Source: Saussurea involucrata (Eukaryota; Streptophyta; Magnoliopsida; Asterales; Asteraceae). From it: a stretch of DNA of 64,000 bases. The translations under genes were made by a program, and so were the position numbers. This document shows, piece after piece, positions 1-10,064 of the stretch. Where the stretch lies: assembly GCA_033807775.1 (NCBI GenBank), contig CM066313.1:61922484-61986483 (forward strand), written 5' to 3'. The notes beneath the pieces are model-generated. The model had not been told where the DNA came from, did not search any database, and worked only from the letters and a program-made list of their open reading frames with translations. Numbering within the stretch: the stretch's first letter is position 1; each line of letters starts with the position of its first letter.

Positions 1-1
1 T

Positions 2-1173
2 GCTCTCAACATCGGCTTCTCGGCGATCATGGGTCGCAAGGTTGACTATGCTCAGATCAGTTTCGATGATCTCTTCAGCAAACTGATCCAACCAAAAAGG
101 GAAGTTGTCGTTCCCTATATTCGATTCATCAACGTGGTACTTCAAAAGCTGATCTGGTCCCTCTACCCCACTGAAGGAGATCTCCACCTCCCAAAATTGG
201 GAAGTCGTCTACTGGACAGAGTCCCCGCGAACTCAGATGTAAGTTTCTCTGCCTTTCTCTTAGCTCTCTCCACCACTTATTCTACTTCTTCTGTACCTGT
301 GACCGTGGCTCAACCCTCTCGGTCTACCCCCGCTGCAACAACTCCTTCCAAAAGGAAACCCTTTGAAGCCTCTCTTGGTTCTTCAAAGAAGGCCAAGAAA
401 CACCCAAATAATAAATCTCCATCAACATCAGGTATTGACTCTTCTCAGTTCTACCTTGATCAATTTGTGGTCCGCTCCACCACCTCTGATGCTGCCACCA
501 CAACCGCTTTAGCAATATCTTTTATTGCTGACTCTATGTTGGCTTCTACCTCAACAGCCTCAGTGCCTCAATGCACTGAAGGTGTAGCTTCGAGCACCGC
601 CGGTGTTTCTCTGCCACAATGCACGACTATCTTCACCTCTCTCGCTTCTTCCCCAACAGTTTCTTTGGTCATCACTTCGGCACTAGCTGTATTAGGCACT
701 GTCCTTATTGATAAAAGTGCCGACTTGCTCACATGCCTTCGGGAGAGCAATGCAGGCACATACCTGAGGGTTTTCCTCTCGAAGACTTTTAGATACCCTA
801 GTTCTCGACTCCTTTCGAGTAGGACATGGCTACACACTTTGGAGGAAATCAATTGGATTCCTTCTCTGTTGAACCCTCAGGTATTCCATATTCCTTACCT
901 TTCATTATTTTGGTTACTAATCCCAACCATCCTCATGCTCAGTTATTTGTCATGTTTACATGTCCTAAGTTGGAGGCAATCGATCGCTCCCTCCAAGAGA
1001 TCAACACACCACACTATCTGACAATCTCACCAACAACACCAGCTCCATCACTGCAGTCGACAACGCTCTTAAGCAAGTGACCACCACCCTCTCTTATAAA
1101 GCTGATAACTCTTAGCCTGCAACTCTTCAAGAGGTGGTGGATCAATTAATGTCTGATGTGGCCGCAAACACCT
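2..1173 (+). pseudogene. Sirevirus accessory ORF, piece 1 of old element H/G
   Basis: The reading frame is already open at the window edge and runs to a TGA at 1019-1021. Its first 100 residues align by eye with residues about 225-310 of the accessory protein of element D (shared YPTEGDL/YPEEGDL block and preceding WVPYPRF-like block), followed by the same Ser/Thr/Lys-rich linker. From about 950 the homology moves by one frameshift into another frame (block LEAIDRSLQEIN) and continues through an in-frame TAG near 1111 into the coiled-coil segment. It stops at 1173, where element I is inserted. The frame resumes exactly at 13476 after one copy of the CACCT target duplication. The function is unknown; this is a decayed retrotransposon gene, not a host gene. 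Confidence 0.75.
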
Positions 1174-1480
1174 TGTTAGCTTTAATTAGTTCCTAATTTA
1201 TATGAATGTTTTATAAAGAAATAGTGTCAAGGACTTATTTGTATTTGTTGAGTGTCAAGGGCTAATATTGTAAATAACCAATTGTTGTTTTTGGTTATAA
1301 AGTCTTGTCTTAGAGTTTATTAGGTTAAGCCTCCTAGCCTCCATTTTGAAAGAGTCAGACGTATAGAGAAAGAGAGCTTCAAGAGTGAGTTGTGCTTATT
1401 TCATATATTGTAAACTCCTCTTTATTAGTCAAAATACAAAGATTATTGCTATTATTATTGTTACTTGCTATTAACCACCG
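1174..1480 (+). repeat. LTR-like stretch of unknown family at left end of element I
   Basis: This AT-rich stretch starts TGTTAGCT right after the CACCT duplication and contains TATAAAG-type sequence and T-rich tracts of the sort seen in short Copia LTRs. After the first eight bases it does not match the 3' LTR at 12705-13470. I see no partner copy and no tRNA primer site after it. The right boundary is approximate. Confidence 0.35.
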
Positions 1481-3238
1481 TACTCTTCCACCTCTTCACG
1501 CCAACCCCCCTCACCACCATACCCACAATACTTCATCACCATACTGACAGTAATTCACATCTACATACCCACACAACCATACCTTATTTTTAAAGTATAT
1601 GAATAACCATACCTTATTATTGAACGCTTTCTTCCTAAAATTCATATAAATCAAGAGTAGGGTTCAGATTCTTGCTTCATTCATCCCTTTGATTCTCATA
1701 CCGTGTTCTCCTCTCTCTCTCTCTATCTCTCTCTCTCTCTCCTTCGTAAATCAGTAAGTATTGGTTTTATGTTTGCTTCTATCATGTCCAAGCACCCACT
1801 CATTTTTTGTTTTTAGTTAGGTTTCTTTCGATCTTTTCTTCCCAAATATTAGGAATTAGGAATCAAATATTGTTTCTATTTAGCAGGTTTATTTGTTTTA
1901 ATCTTCACATAGACTACTCCATTTGATTTTTGGCATGTACAAATTTTGAAGTGTTTAGAACCACAAACATTGGTTGTGGTTATTGAAATGCCTTCAAACC
2001 AGCTAACCTAACCCAACATGTGTGATTGTGTTTTGATGTCGTGGTGTATGTGCTTAATGAGTTAAAAAGCTAAGTTATTTCTTCGTTATATTGTTATCAA
2101 ATACCAAATCATATGATAAGTGAAAATTTGGGTTTGTAACTCTCAAAGATTATTATACTTGGGTTATATAATCTAACTACTATAAATTTCATTCTTAAGT
2201 TAAATGTAAACAGGGGGTAATGTTATTGAAATAATCGATTGTTGCATCTATGATATATACTCCTAAAACTGCAGTTGCTAGACTTAATTTCTTTTTAAGA
2301 ATGGCCTTTGGCCAAATTGTCTTTGGAATGCATATACAACAGCTTGTTTAGTCTATATGGGTTCATTAGAATTTTATTGTTTTCCTACTGCAATTTATGG
2401 TTTCAACAACAATCGTAGTAGATCTTAACTGCTCTCCTACAACAATTTTTTATCAATCTGGTTTTGGGATTAGATGGAACTCGATTGATTGTTCAATTTT
2501 TAAGCTGCATCAAGAATGTCTTCTCTTTATAAATTATAACGTGTATATGCATCATACTCCATTTTGTATATCATTTGGTTTCCCTTTCTTGGATTTGGAT
2601 TTTGTTGTTCTTAGGTGCATTTTATTCAACGATTTTTATAAAGATTTTTCTTTTTGGTTTTGTTAACAGGATCGCCCTGGACGATATTGATTTTGATTGT
2701 GGCTGTGGTTGATTGTTTACTGATCAGGTAACCCTCCGATTCAATCTATGGTGTAAAGAGTACCTTTTATGTCTTTCATGGAATGGATCGTTATTTTATT
2801 ACATTGAATCGTTTTATCCGTAATTTATACATTAATCGTGTTTTGTTTCAAACATGTTGCCGGAAGCTAAAAATGGAACCAATATTATGATGTTAGGTTC
2901 TCTTTGGTCGGTAGATTTATTCATAAATTGGAACATATTTGGTTGCATGCTCTTGGGCTACAATGCTATTACAATCGTTTAGGTTGGGTTTTAAATTTAC
3001 TAATTGGATAGTATAAGCCTGCTTGACAGCAACTTATCCACTTACTCCTAAAAAACATAATGAAATCATTAAGACAACCAAATTCAATAATAAGAGCATC
3101 ATCATTAACTAATGGTAATAATACTAAACCAACTAAAGCTCTCCAAAAAAACCTATCATCCAGAAGAGGATAGAATAGAATATGAAGACATTGCAAACTT
3201 GGGTCTATTTGATCTTATGAGACATAAAAAAATACAGC
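1481..3238 (+). other. Intron-like DNA with TC microsatellite and a possible noncoding exon
   Basis: No protein-coding gene is visible. A CT/TC-rich tract at about 1711-1742 is followed by a strong donor (GTAAGT from 1754). About 900 bp of T-rich sequence ends in a good acceptor (TTAACAG, 2663-2669), then a 58-bp exon-like block (2670-2727) that ends CAG before GTAACC. This resembles the 5'-UTR and first introns of a plant gene, possibly carried by the Helitron whose helicase end lies at 6223-6386. That link is inference. Confidence 0.35.
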
Positions 3239-4940
3239 TGTAACAACCAGGCTTTATTTTGTAAAGAATGGAAGCTTAGTGTCCTTTTAGCAAGAAATGC
3301 AAAGATAATTAAGGGGTTATTTGTGTCATCTTTGAAAGATATATAAATGCACAAATCCCTAGGGCAGCCTCATACTTCAAAAATCATTATTATTGTTGGG
3401 TTTGTGAGAGTTGGCGGCTAAGAGGAAGAAAAGGGAGAAGAAAGGAGTCTTGGGAAGAAATCAAAGAAGTGAATAATCAAAGAAGAGACTAGTAAGGTAA
3501 CTCTTAATCCCTGTTAATTCTTGTGTTGGCTTGAATCTTTAAGTCTAGAATCAGTGATTGATTGGGTTTTCAACCACATTTTCATTAAAAGTGGGTTGTG
3601 AGGGTTTTGTCTTCATAAATCGATTTTATAGGACTAAAAGTGGATTAAATGGATGTTTAGGTTTGGTGGATGAACCCTTAGGTTTGTCTAATCAAATTAA
3701 TGGCTAAAAACGAGTTAATGATCACTTTTAGACTGATTGGGTTCGAACAACCGTAGTTTCCGGACACTAATGTTCAGTAGTGTCCGGACGTTTTTGCAAG
3801 TGTCCGGGCAAGTTTTCTTGGGAGTTACCGGATGCGTATCTATCCGGATAATGCGTCCGAAAAGGAGTAGAATCCGGATAGAATGTCCGGAAAGGGGCTA
3901 AGAGTCCGGATGATTATGTCCGGATAGGTTGTGACCGGAAAGAAGTAATATCCGGAAAGTCTATGCGTCCGGATTGGTGTCCGGACAGTTGTTGTATCCG
4001 GAAAGTGCTGTGTCCGGAAAGAGTTATCCGGACAATATGGTGAATTGTTTATCTGATTCGAATTCAATGCCCTTAGGTGTTCGGTTGGATTAGCTTGGTG
4101 ATTTCAAGGAGTGCGTTCAGCGTTATAAAGGTGAGTTCCCTAAACCCTTTTTACGACGTAAAGTGTTAAATGTTTTAACTGATTATGGTTTCGTTTACGA
4201 GCATGATCGGTTTATAACTGTTACGCATGTTTTTCCATGAATACATGTTTTACTGAGAAAACTTATTTGACATGATGAAATGAGAACGATAAATTTCATG
4301 ATTGGAAGTGCATGTTTTATGAAATGAATGATGTGCAATGTGGAGTCGGTCTGTACTGTGGGATCAAAGAATGATCCTCGGGGTCTACTGATCCCTTGGA
4401 TATGTATGACAGACTGGTAGGTTGGAATTCGTTTCCTCCTATTTCGAGTAGAGGGGAGTCTGCGTAGGCTCCGGGAAGGGGAGTCAGCGTAGGCTCCGGA
4501 AAAGGGCGAGAGGGGGATTTGCGGAGACCCCGATCGCGGAATGTTTATGTGATCCAACAAACAGTGCAGTACCATGCTTGATGTTATGTTAAGGTTTACG
4601 ATGAATTTTACAAACGATTTTCCCACTGTTTATATATGTTGTTTTTGGCGGGAATTCACTAGACCTTTTGGTCTAACCCTCGCTTTTCAAAACTAAACCA
4701 TTTTCAGGTAAGCAAGTAGTAAGAGGCTTAAGTAAGTGAGCAAGAGCAAGATAGAGTACAGGCGCAGCTAGAGACAGTGCAAGTGCCAGCCATAGAAGTT
4801 AGAATATTCTTAGTTGTGTATAGGTTGTTTCCGCCAACCTTAGCTTATGAATGATGTAACGAAATGTTGGGACCCAGTTTTATTGAAAGGAGTTTGATTT
4901 TAATGCTATGTATGTGCTATAGTGATTTTGGGATGTTACA
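3239..4940. mobile_element. Solo LTR, Ty3/gypsy-type, TSD ACAGC
   Basis: The element begins TGTAACAACC and ends GATGTTACA, giving TG...CA ends within a TGTAACA/TGTTACA inverted repeat. It is flanked by perfect 5-bp duplications ACAGC at 3234-3238 and 4941-4945. At 1,702 bp with no internal region it is a solo LTR left by LTR-LTR recombination. TGTAACA ends and this size are typical of large plant Ty3/gypsy LTRs; the exact lineage is not determined. A TATATAA-like box lies near 3338, there is a hairpin with arms TAGACC/GGTCTA at 4660-4675, and two copies of a GGGGAGTC-CGTAGGCTCCGG block at about 4453-4500. Confidence 0.85.
3755..4042. repeat. TCCGGA-rich palindrome cluster inside the solo LTR
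   Basis: About 17 copies of the palindrome TCCGGA or one-base variants (TCCGGG, ACCGGA, GTCCGA) occur in under 300 bp, spaced roughly 10-25 bp apart with unrelated spacers. It is not a simple tandem repeat: the core is conserved and the spacers are not. Confidence 0.8.
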
Positions 4941-4945
4941 ACAGC

Positions 4946-6187
4946 TCAAACCAATTGATGAAGTCAAAAAAGAAAAAAAATTATTACATTTTAAATTGGA
5001 AGACTAATTTCACACAACTTGAGATCACTAACCTGTTGCCTAAAAACACTACTATTGGAGCTGACCCCATCAGAGCTTTAAACTTTATGCATCTATATTG
5101 AATAATGAATAACGAAAGTGATACCCTAGCCCAAAAACACAAAACCGTTGCTTATTAGATTTAAAAAAAATTACAGCTCATATAAGGGACAATATAACTT
5201 TTTTTGTGAGAACTTATGAAAGTTCCACACCTTGAGAAGTAGAAAGCGGTCTGAAGCACAACAGCCCAAGCAAACTTTCTCTGGCATCCAGGTCCAGAAG
5301 ATACAAATGGGCTCAATCACAGTGCATCTCGTAACGAAATAACAAAGAGATGTGTCATCATGAGTGGAGACGAAATATGAGAACAAGGAACATTCACCAA
5401 AAAAACCGAAAAAAGTAATTCGCAATCAATCAAAAAAAAAAACTCTCAAAACCAATAAAAACCCCGAAAAAGTCCCTCGAAACTAACAAAAACTCTTAAA
5501 AAGATCCCTTGAAACTGTGGAATTTGCGTGAAAACACTTCGGACGACCCTGTGAACCTCTGAATTTTTGTTTGATACTGAAAGCAAGAGTCCCTCTGTCG
5601 TTAAATTTTTAATTGTGAACAATCTTCAGAGAAACTAAACCAAAGCAAACCAAGTGAGCCTAATATATCTCATGACCCCGACATGTGAAAAGTGTGTGAA
5701 ACAAAGAAACCTTGCTCCAAAAGTTTGCAGAGTTAAAAAAAGGCCAAGAAATAGATAGCAGATGTATAGTACACAGAGGTGGACAGTTTACACAGAGGTG
5801 GACAGTTTAAAAAAGGCTTATAATTGGATAGTATGGATTTTAATGGGTATTGAGGTTGGGATATCTTGAATATCGGGATCTGATAAGATTTACATATCTA
5901 TATCTATTTGACAAACAAGAAAACGACGTACAGCACAAGCAAAACCCATGATAGATATCTTGAAAGGAAAAAAAAAAGTCAAACTTTCAGACTATTGTGA
6001 ACATTAATCAATCTCTGTTTGGCCAAAGTTTTTGAAATATATGTATTTTAGATAGGTAATCGTTTTCCATGTAAGTGAAACTAGACTAATATTGGTGTAA
6101 GTGAAACTAACAAGGGGGGTCTTTTAATATATTTTTCTCGGATCTGATACTGGTTTTGATTTTATTGTCTCTCACTTCTTTTGTGTA
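4946..6187. other. No gene recognised; AT-rich filler of element I
   Basis: I find no credible coding sequence. The 84-codon minus-strand frame at 5171-5425 has no recognisable motif. A-rich runs near 5432-5450 and degenerate direct repeats (ACAGAGGTGGACAGTTTA twice at about 5774-5812) are present. The stretch from about 5810 to 6187 leads into the decayed Helitron helicase and may be its upstream part. Confidence 0.4.
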
Positions 6188-6222
6188 GTGGTGTCATTCA
6201 TGTCTCTCACTTATATTTTAAT

Positions 6223-6386
6223 TATCTACCGGAATCAGTATTCTCACGTGGGCAACTTACGTGGCGTTGTCCAGAGGGATATCACGGGGCAATACGAAGG
6301 TGTTAGTGAAGCCCGTGAAAAAATTCAATCGTGTCGGAGTCTACACCTCAAACGTCGTTTATCAAGAAGTTTTACGTGATGAATAA
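6223..6386 (+). pseudogene. Helitron PIF1-like helicase, C-terminal remnant
   Basis: Two adjoining frames, separated by a one-base deletion near 6258, read YLPESVFSRGQL and then YVALSRGISRGNTKVLVKP, ending GVYTSNVVYQEVLRDE and a TAA at 6384-6386. The VALSRG block with the following TKVLV is the C-terminal motif of PIF1-family helicases in the form found in plant Helitron Rep/Hel proteins. Only the last 54 residues or so are recognisable; no Rep domain or earlier helicase motifs were found upstream. This suggests that part of the 1481-6700 filler is Helitron DNA. I could not find a hairpin-plus-CTRR terminus. Confidence 0.65.
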
Positions 6387-6807
6387 GGTATAATCAACAA
6401 TTATATTATAACACATTTGGTACCATATGTTTATACTAAAATCATTGCACGTTTTTTTGCAGGAAATATTTACGGATGAGTGCATCACGAAAACTAAACA
6501 ACATTCTGGATATATGGATTAGCATTATTTACAAATGATTGTATTTCTTTGTTCAGTCAAGAATTTCAAGTTTTGTAATGAGTTCTGAGTATATGGGTTT
6601 AGAAGCCCCATTAGGTGTGCAATGAATATTCCATTCGATCTTGTTAATACACCGTAATAACCTTCAACTTTATATATTAACTGACTTGCAAATTAACCAC
6701 ACAACTCATGAAATAAAATTGAAAATGATAAAAAAAACATGATTCAGGCTAAAGAAACACAAGCACCTTTGGATCCATCCTATAGGGGTTTTATTGTACA
6801 CAAAAAA
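6387..6807. other. Noncoding stretch between Helitron remnant and repeat array
   Basis: No gene is seen. An intron-like interval, GTATAATC at 6388 to TTTTTTGCAG ending about 6462, follows the helicase stop. The rest is AT-rich and leads to the PPT-like repeats of element I. Confidence 0.3.
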
Positions 6808-6990
6808 GGTCAAGGGGGAGCAGAGAAAAACGAACTTGATCTACAGAGGATGATTAGATCAAGGGGGAGCAGAGGAAAACGAACTTGATCAACAGAGGAT
6901 GATTAGATCAAGGGGGAGCAAAAGGAAACCTTGCTTAATCTACAGAGATTTATAAGTCAAGGGGGAGCAGAGGAAGAGATGACAACAACA
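6808..6990 (+). repeat. 49-bp tandem repeat, each unit carrying an AAGGGGGAG tract
   Basis: Units start at about 6808, 6857, 6906 and 6955, a period of 49 bp. Each begins GATCAAGGGGGAGCAGAGG or a variant, and three of them carry CTACAGAG-like sequence further on. The purine core resembles the polypurine tract before the 3' LTR (12695-12704). Multiple PPT-like copies upstream of the accessory gene are known from Sireviruses, so these may be extra plus-strand primer sites; that role is inference. Confidence 0.75.
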
Positions 6991-7770
6991 GAAGAAAAGA
7001 ACATTGCCGGACAAAGAAGAACAAAAAGGTTAGTATCTCGAACAAATTCTTTTCGAAAAAAAAATTCTAGGACACGAATTTCTAAATATGTTCTAGAAAC
7101 ATTATTAAACACATTCCAAATAAAATTTGATCAAAAAGAATGTTGAGTTTTCTAGTATTAGAAATTTAAGGTCACAGAGCCTCTGCTGAGTCCAACAGAG
7201 GTTCTGCAGGCAAAAGCTCTGATCTTAAATCAATAATTCTTGGAAACTCTAAATCTTTTTAGGTATCAAAATCAAAAAGAGTCATAGCATTCAAACACTG
7301 CAGAAGAAGTCATCGGTTACAGAGTTCTCTCCACAAGAAAGAACTTCTGTAGACCAACACTTGTTTTAAAAGGATTTTTTGCTGCACAAAACATTTTTCA
7401 AAAACAATTTTCTAGGACACCAGCTTTCAAAAAGGTCCTAAAAACATTGTTAAAAACAATCAAAAACTTGGATGGTCAAAAATATTTATAAATTATTAGA
7501 TATGAGAAATTTCTTGTCTCAGAGCCTCTGCTGGCTCTAACAGAAGTCCAAAAACCTCTGTAAAGGAAATTCTATGCTAATAACTTTTCGATCCTCTCCA
7601 TGGGCTTTTTTAACCTTTCTTTGTAAAGATACAAACATCAGAGGCAAGAAAAACATACTTTTCAAATCACAAAGCCTCTGTCAGTTTTTTTTCTTTCTTC
7701 TTTCTTCTTTGGGCATTTCTGTAACTGTAACGGTAACTTTTCTGCGAGTAAGAATCATATGGAGGTAAAG
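6991..7770 (+). other. Noncoding spacer of element I rich in CCTCTG/CAGAGG
   Basis: No ORF of interest. Repeated phrases around GAGCCTCTGCTG and CAACAGAGG recur, and the hexamer CAGAGG or its complement appears about ten times between 6840 and 7840. The segment corresponds in position to the spacer between pol and accessory gene in element D. Confidence 0.5.
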
Positions 7771-8069
7771 AGGCCCACGTGCCTAGCATTTAATAAGGTC
7801 GCCCACGACGTCTCGTCATAACTGACACAGAGGACGTGTCATCTTTTCATTGGACCTACATGCAACACGTTCCTATGGAAAGTTGAACCAGCCGTAACAA
7901 CTCAAGTGCGGACCCCAAAATATTATTTACCTCAAAATATTAACCCTTTCAGATTCTACGGCCACAAACTCAGTATAAAACCCAAGTTACCTTCCCTCAC
8001 AAAAACTTTACTCACTCTCTTCTCCGACGAACCTGCAACTATATTCAAATCATCATTTTACGTTGCAAA
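7771..8069 (+). promoter_or_regulatory. Putative internal promoter of element I accessory gene
   Basis: A G-box CACGTG lies at 7776-7781 and an ACGTGTC (ABRE-like) site at 7834-7840, followed by a TATA box TATAAAA at 7974-7980 and a CA-rich leader up to the ATG at 8070. A start site near 8005 would give a leader of about 65 nt. The same order (bZIP-type sites, TATA, short leader) occurs before the accessory ORF in D, E and F although the sequences are unrelated, which favours a real promoter. Confidence 0.55.
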
Positions 8070-9551
8070 ATGGCTTCCAGTTCCCACGCTGCTCAAAACT
8101 CTCTGGCAAACTCTCCTCAACACTCTCCAGTGCATTCAGAGCACTCCCAAAACCCTAACATCGCCGCAAATGCTGAAAAAGAAAACTCCGGCGACTATGC
8201 AAACTTTGCACCAACCACCAACCTTCAACACTTTCTGAACAAAGAACATTTTGAAGATGTTCTACCTTTAAAATCCAACAACTGCTACCTGGTACCCTCA
8301 CCAACAGCCTTCGGCGAAGCCCATGCCCTTCTCATAAATATCCTAGAAAATCATTTCCTATACCCTCTCCTCTCCAAAACCCCAACCAAAATCCCTGCAC
8401 GATATCTGAATCAATTTTGGCAAAGTTGCCGTTTTGATTCAGATGATTCTTTGATAAAAGGCTACATTTCAAAACCAGACAAGTCTGACTACCTAGAACT
8501 CATGTTTAACAGAACCATGTTCTCACTGGAGTTCAACCTACCAACCAGAGGTCTTCTTGGAATCAAGAAATATGCTGAGGTTCCTACAGACGAGGAGCTC
8601 TGTCGATTTGTCGAAATGTTAGGATATAACACAACCCTGAGGAAACGCAATGATTTCCGCAGAGGTAGACTACCACCTCTGTGGAATACCCTGTTCTCCA
8701 TCTTGAATCGTTGCCTCACAGGAAAACCCGGTAGTCCTGACCAAAGCTCATTCCAGATCCTGACCATCATGTATGGAATCTATTACGACATTCCACTTGA
8801 CTATGCGACCATCATGATGCAGGAATTAGTGAACACAATCGACAGAAATCTCGCAACTCAAAAGGCCAAGAGGAACACACCAGGGTATCTACCTCCTCTG
8901 CAATATCAAAGAATTCTAGGAGTCATTTTTGAGCCTCTACTTCAAATGCAGAAGTGGCCAATGGAAGGGCCATCTGTAAAGCTTTACCCGATGAATAAAA
9001 ATACTCCTACAGAGCATGAAGACAGTTACCCCCACTGCAGACCTCTGTCAAAAAACCTTCTGGCTTATGCAACTGATGAAAACAGAAAATTAGAGTATAT
9101 ATGCGCCCACAGGACTCCAGAACCAAGTCATGTGACACCCCCGCGTCTAGGAGCCCCCATAGGTGTAGATATAGTTGAGAGGATGACAGAAGAGGAATGG
9201 GCTAAATCTTTGGAGAAACACTATTCAGTACAAGACCGATTCAAAACCCAAAGAGAAAGCATTCACCCCTCTTCTCCGAAAAGAAAAACCTCTACAGTAA
9301 CACCCAAGAAGAAAACAAAGAAAAGAAAACCCGCAGAGGAAACTACAACCTCTGCAGTTCAAACCACTTCACCACTTGCTACAGAGACAAGAACTTCTGC
9401 ACCTCCCTCACCTCCAAAACAAAAGAAAAGAAAATCCAAATCCACAGGAGAGGGAGCTTCTAAGCCAAAGAAGAGAAAGTCAAAGAAGAAGAAACCAACT
9501 TCACCTCTGCAGGTCATCCCAGAGGAGGTCGAACAAGAAGAGGAAGAATAG
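8070..9551 (+). CDS. Element I accessory protein, N-terminal part (493 aa to TAG)
   Basis: The ATG lies 90 nt after a TATA box and opens a 493-codon frame. The N-terminal region corresponds to the helical domain of D's accessory protein: a QFW motif (about residues 111-113), a following MLGYNTT block that matches AMGYIWE, and a Pro-rich RGRLPPLW block before a conserved LNRCLTGKPGSPDQ segment (D has ISCMTAKSGSSDQ). The C-terminal 100 residues are Lys/Ser/Pro-rich, with runs like nuclear-localisation signals (KKKTKKRKP, KPKKRKSKKKK), then an acidic tail. The TAG at 9549-9551 is an in-frame interruption: the same frame continues to 12566 with further stops near 9760 and 9987. There is no signal peptide or membrane segment. 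The function is unknown. Confidence 0.7.
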   Translation: MASSSHAAQNSLANSPQHSPVHSEHSQNPNIAANAEKENSGDYANFAPTTNLQHFLNKEHFEDVLPLKSNNCYLVPSPTAFGEAHALLINILENHFLYPLLSKTPTKIPARYLNQFWQSCRFDSDDSLIKGYISKPDKSDYLELMFNRTMFSLEFNLPTRGLLGIKKYAEVPTDEELCRFVEMLGYNTTLRKRNDFRRGRLPPLWNTLFSILNRCLTGKPGSPDQSSFQILTIMYGIYYDIPLDYATIMMQELVNTIDRNLATQKAKRNTPGYLPPLQYQRILGVIFEPLLQMQKWPMEGPSVKLYPMNKNTPTEHEDSYPHCRPLSKNLLAYATDENRKLEYICAHRTPEPSHVTPPRLGAPIGVDIVERMTEEEWAKSLEKHYSVQDRFKTQRESIHPSSPKRKTSTVTPKKKTKKRKPAEETTTSAVQTTSPLATETRTSAPPSPPKQKKRKSKSTGEGASKPKKRKSKKKKPTSPLQVIPEEVEQEEEE

Positions 9552-10064
9552 GCAATACCTCTGCAACCTCCCTCCCCAATAATCTATGAAGATCAACAGG
9601 GAGATTTCAATGCCTTCCTCAACAATCCCGGCATTGCTCATACCTTAGATCCATCAGGATGGGTCGCAGAACCATTGGATCAGACCACAGAGGCTATGCG
9701 CACAACAGAAGTTATTTCTGCTGCTCAAGGTACACAAACCATGCACCCTCACGTACGATAACTCATAGGATTTCACTTCATTTATGATTCCTTAAGAGAA
9801 GCGGCAGAAACTGTAGCGCCTGCAGAGGAATCCTCAGAAGAAGAGATAAACATAGAAATAGAGGAAGAGGTTAGGATAGAAACAGCAGAGGGTTCTGCAG
9901 AAAAAGATGCCGAAGAAGAAGATGGCACACATCCCAAACCCCCTCCTAGTGCAACCCACATTTCTGATACCGCCGGTCTAGCGGCATAAGGTATTATTGA
10001 AATAGAGCAGCACAGCTCGATCCCAACCCCTCCCAGCCAGCCAGAGGTTACTCTTTCAACCTCT
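9552..10064 (+). pseudogene. Accessory ORF of element I, stop-interrupted middle segment
   Basis: This links the two long open segments in the same reading frame and is broken by TAA codons near 9760 and 9987. The translation between stops is Glu-rich (runs such as EEEINIEIEEEV) and uses the same CAGAGG/CCTCTG-rich DNA as its neighbours. Reading continuity on both sides shows it was once coding. Confidence 0.6.

Noticed and set aside
1649..2730. Intact host gene with 5'-UTR intron
   Set aside because: Good splice signals but no coding exon follows, and it lies inside a transposon insertion; kept only as a possible captured fragment.
5171..5425. 84-codon minus-strand frame as a small gene
   Set aside because: No motif, no promoter or splice context, and the region is decayed repeat DNA.
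6808..6990. CRISPR-like repeat array
   Set aside because: Contiguous 49-bp tandem repeats without unique spacers, in a plant genome.
8489..8770. Minus-strand frame inside the element I accessory gene
   Set aside because: Shadow of the plus-strand frame, which has the homology to D.
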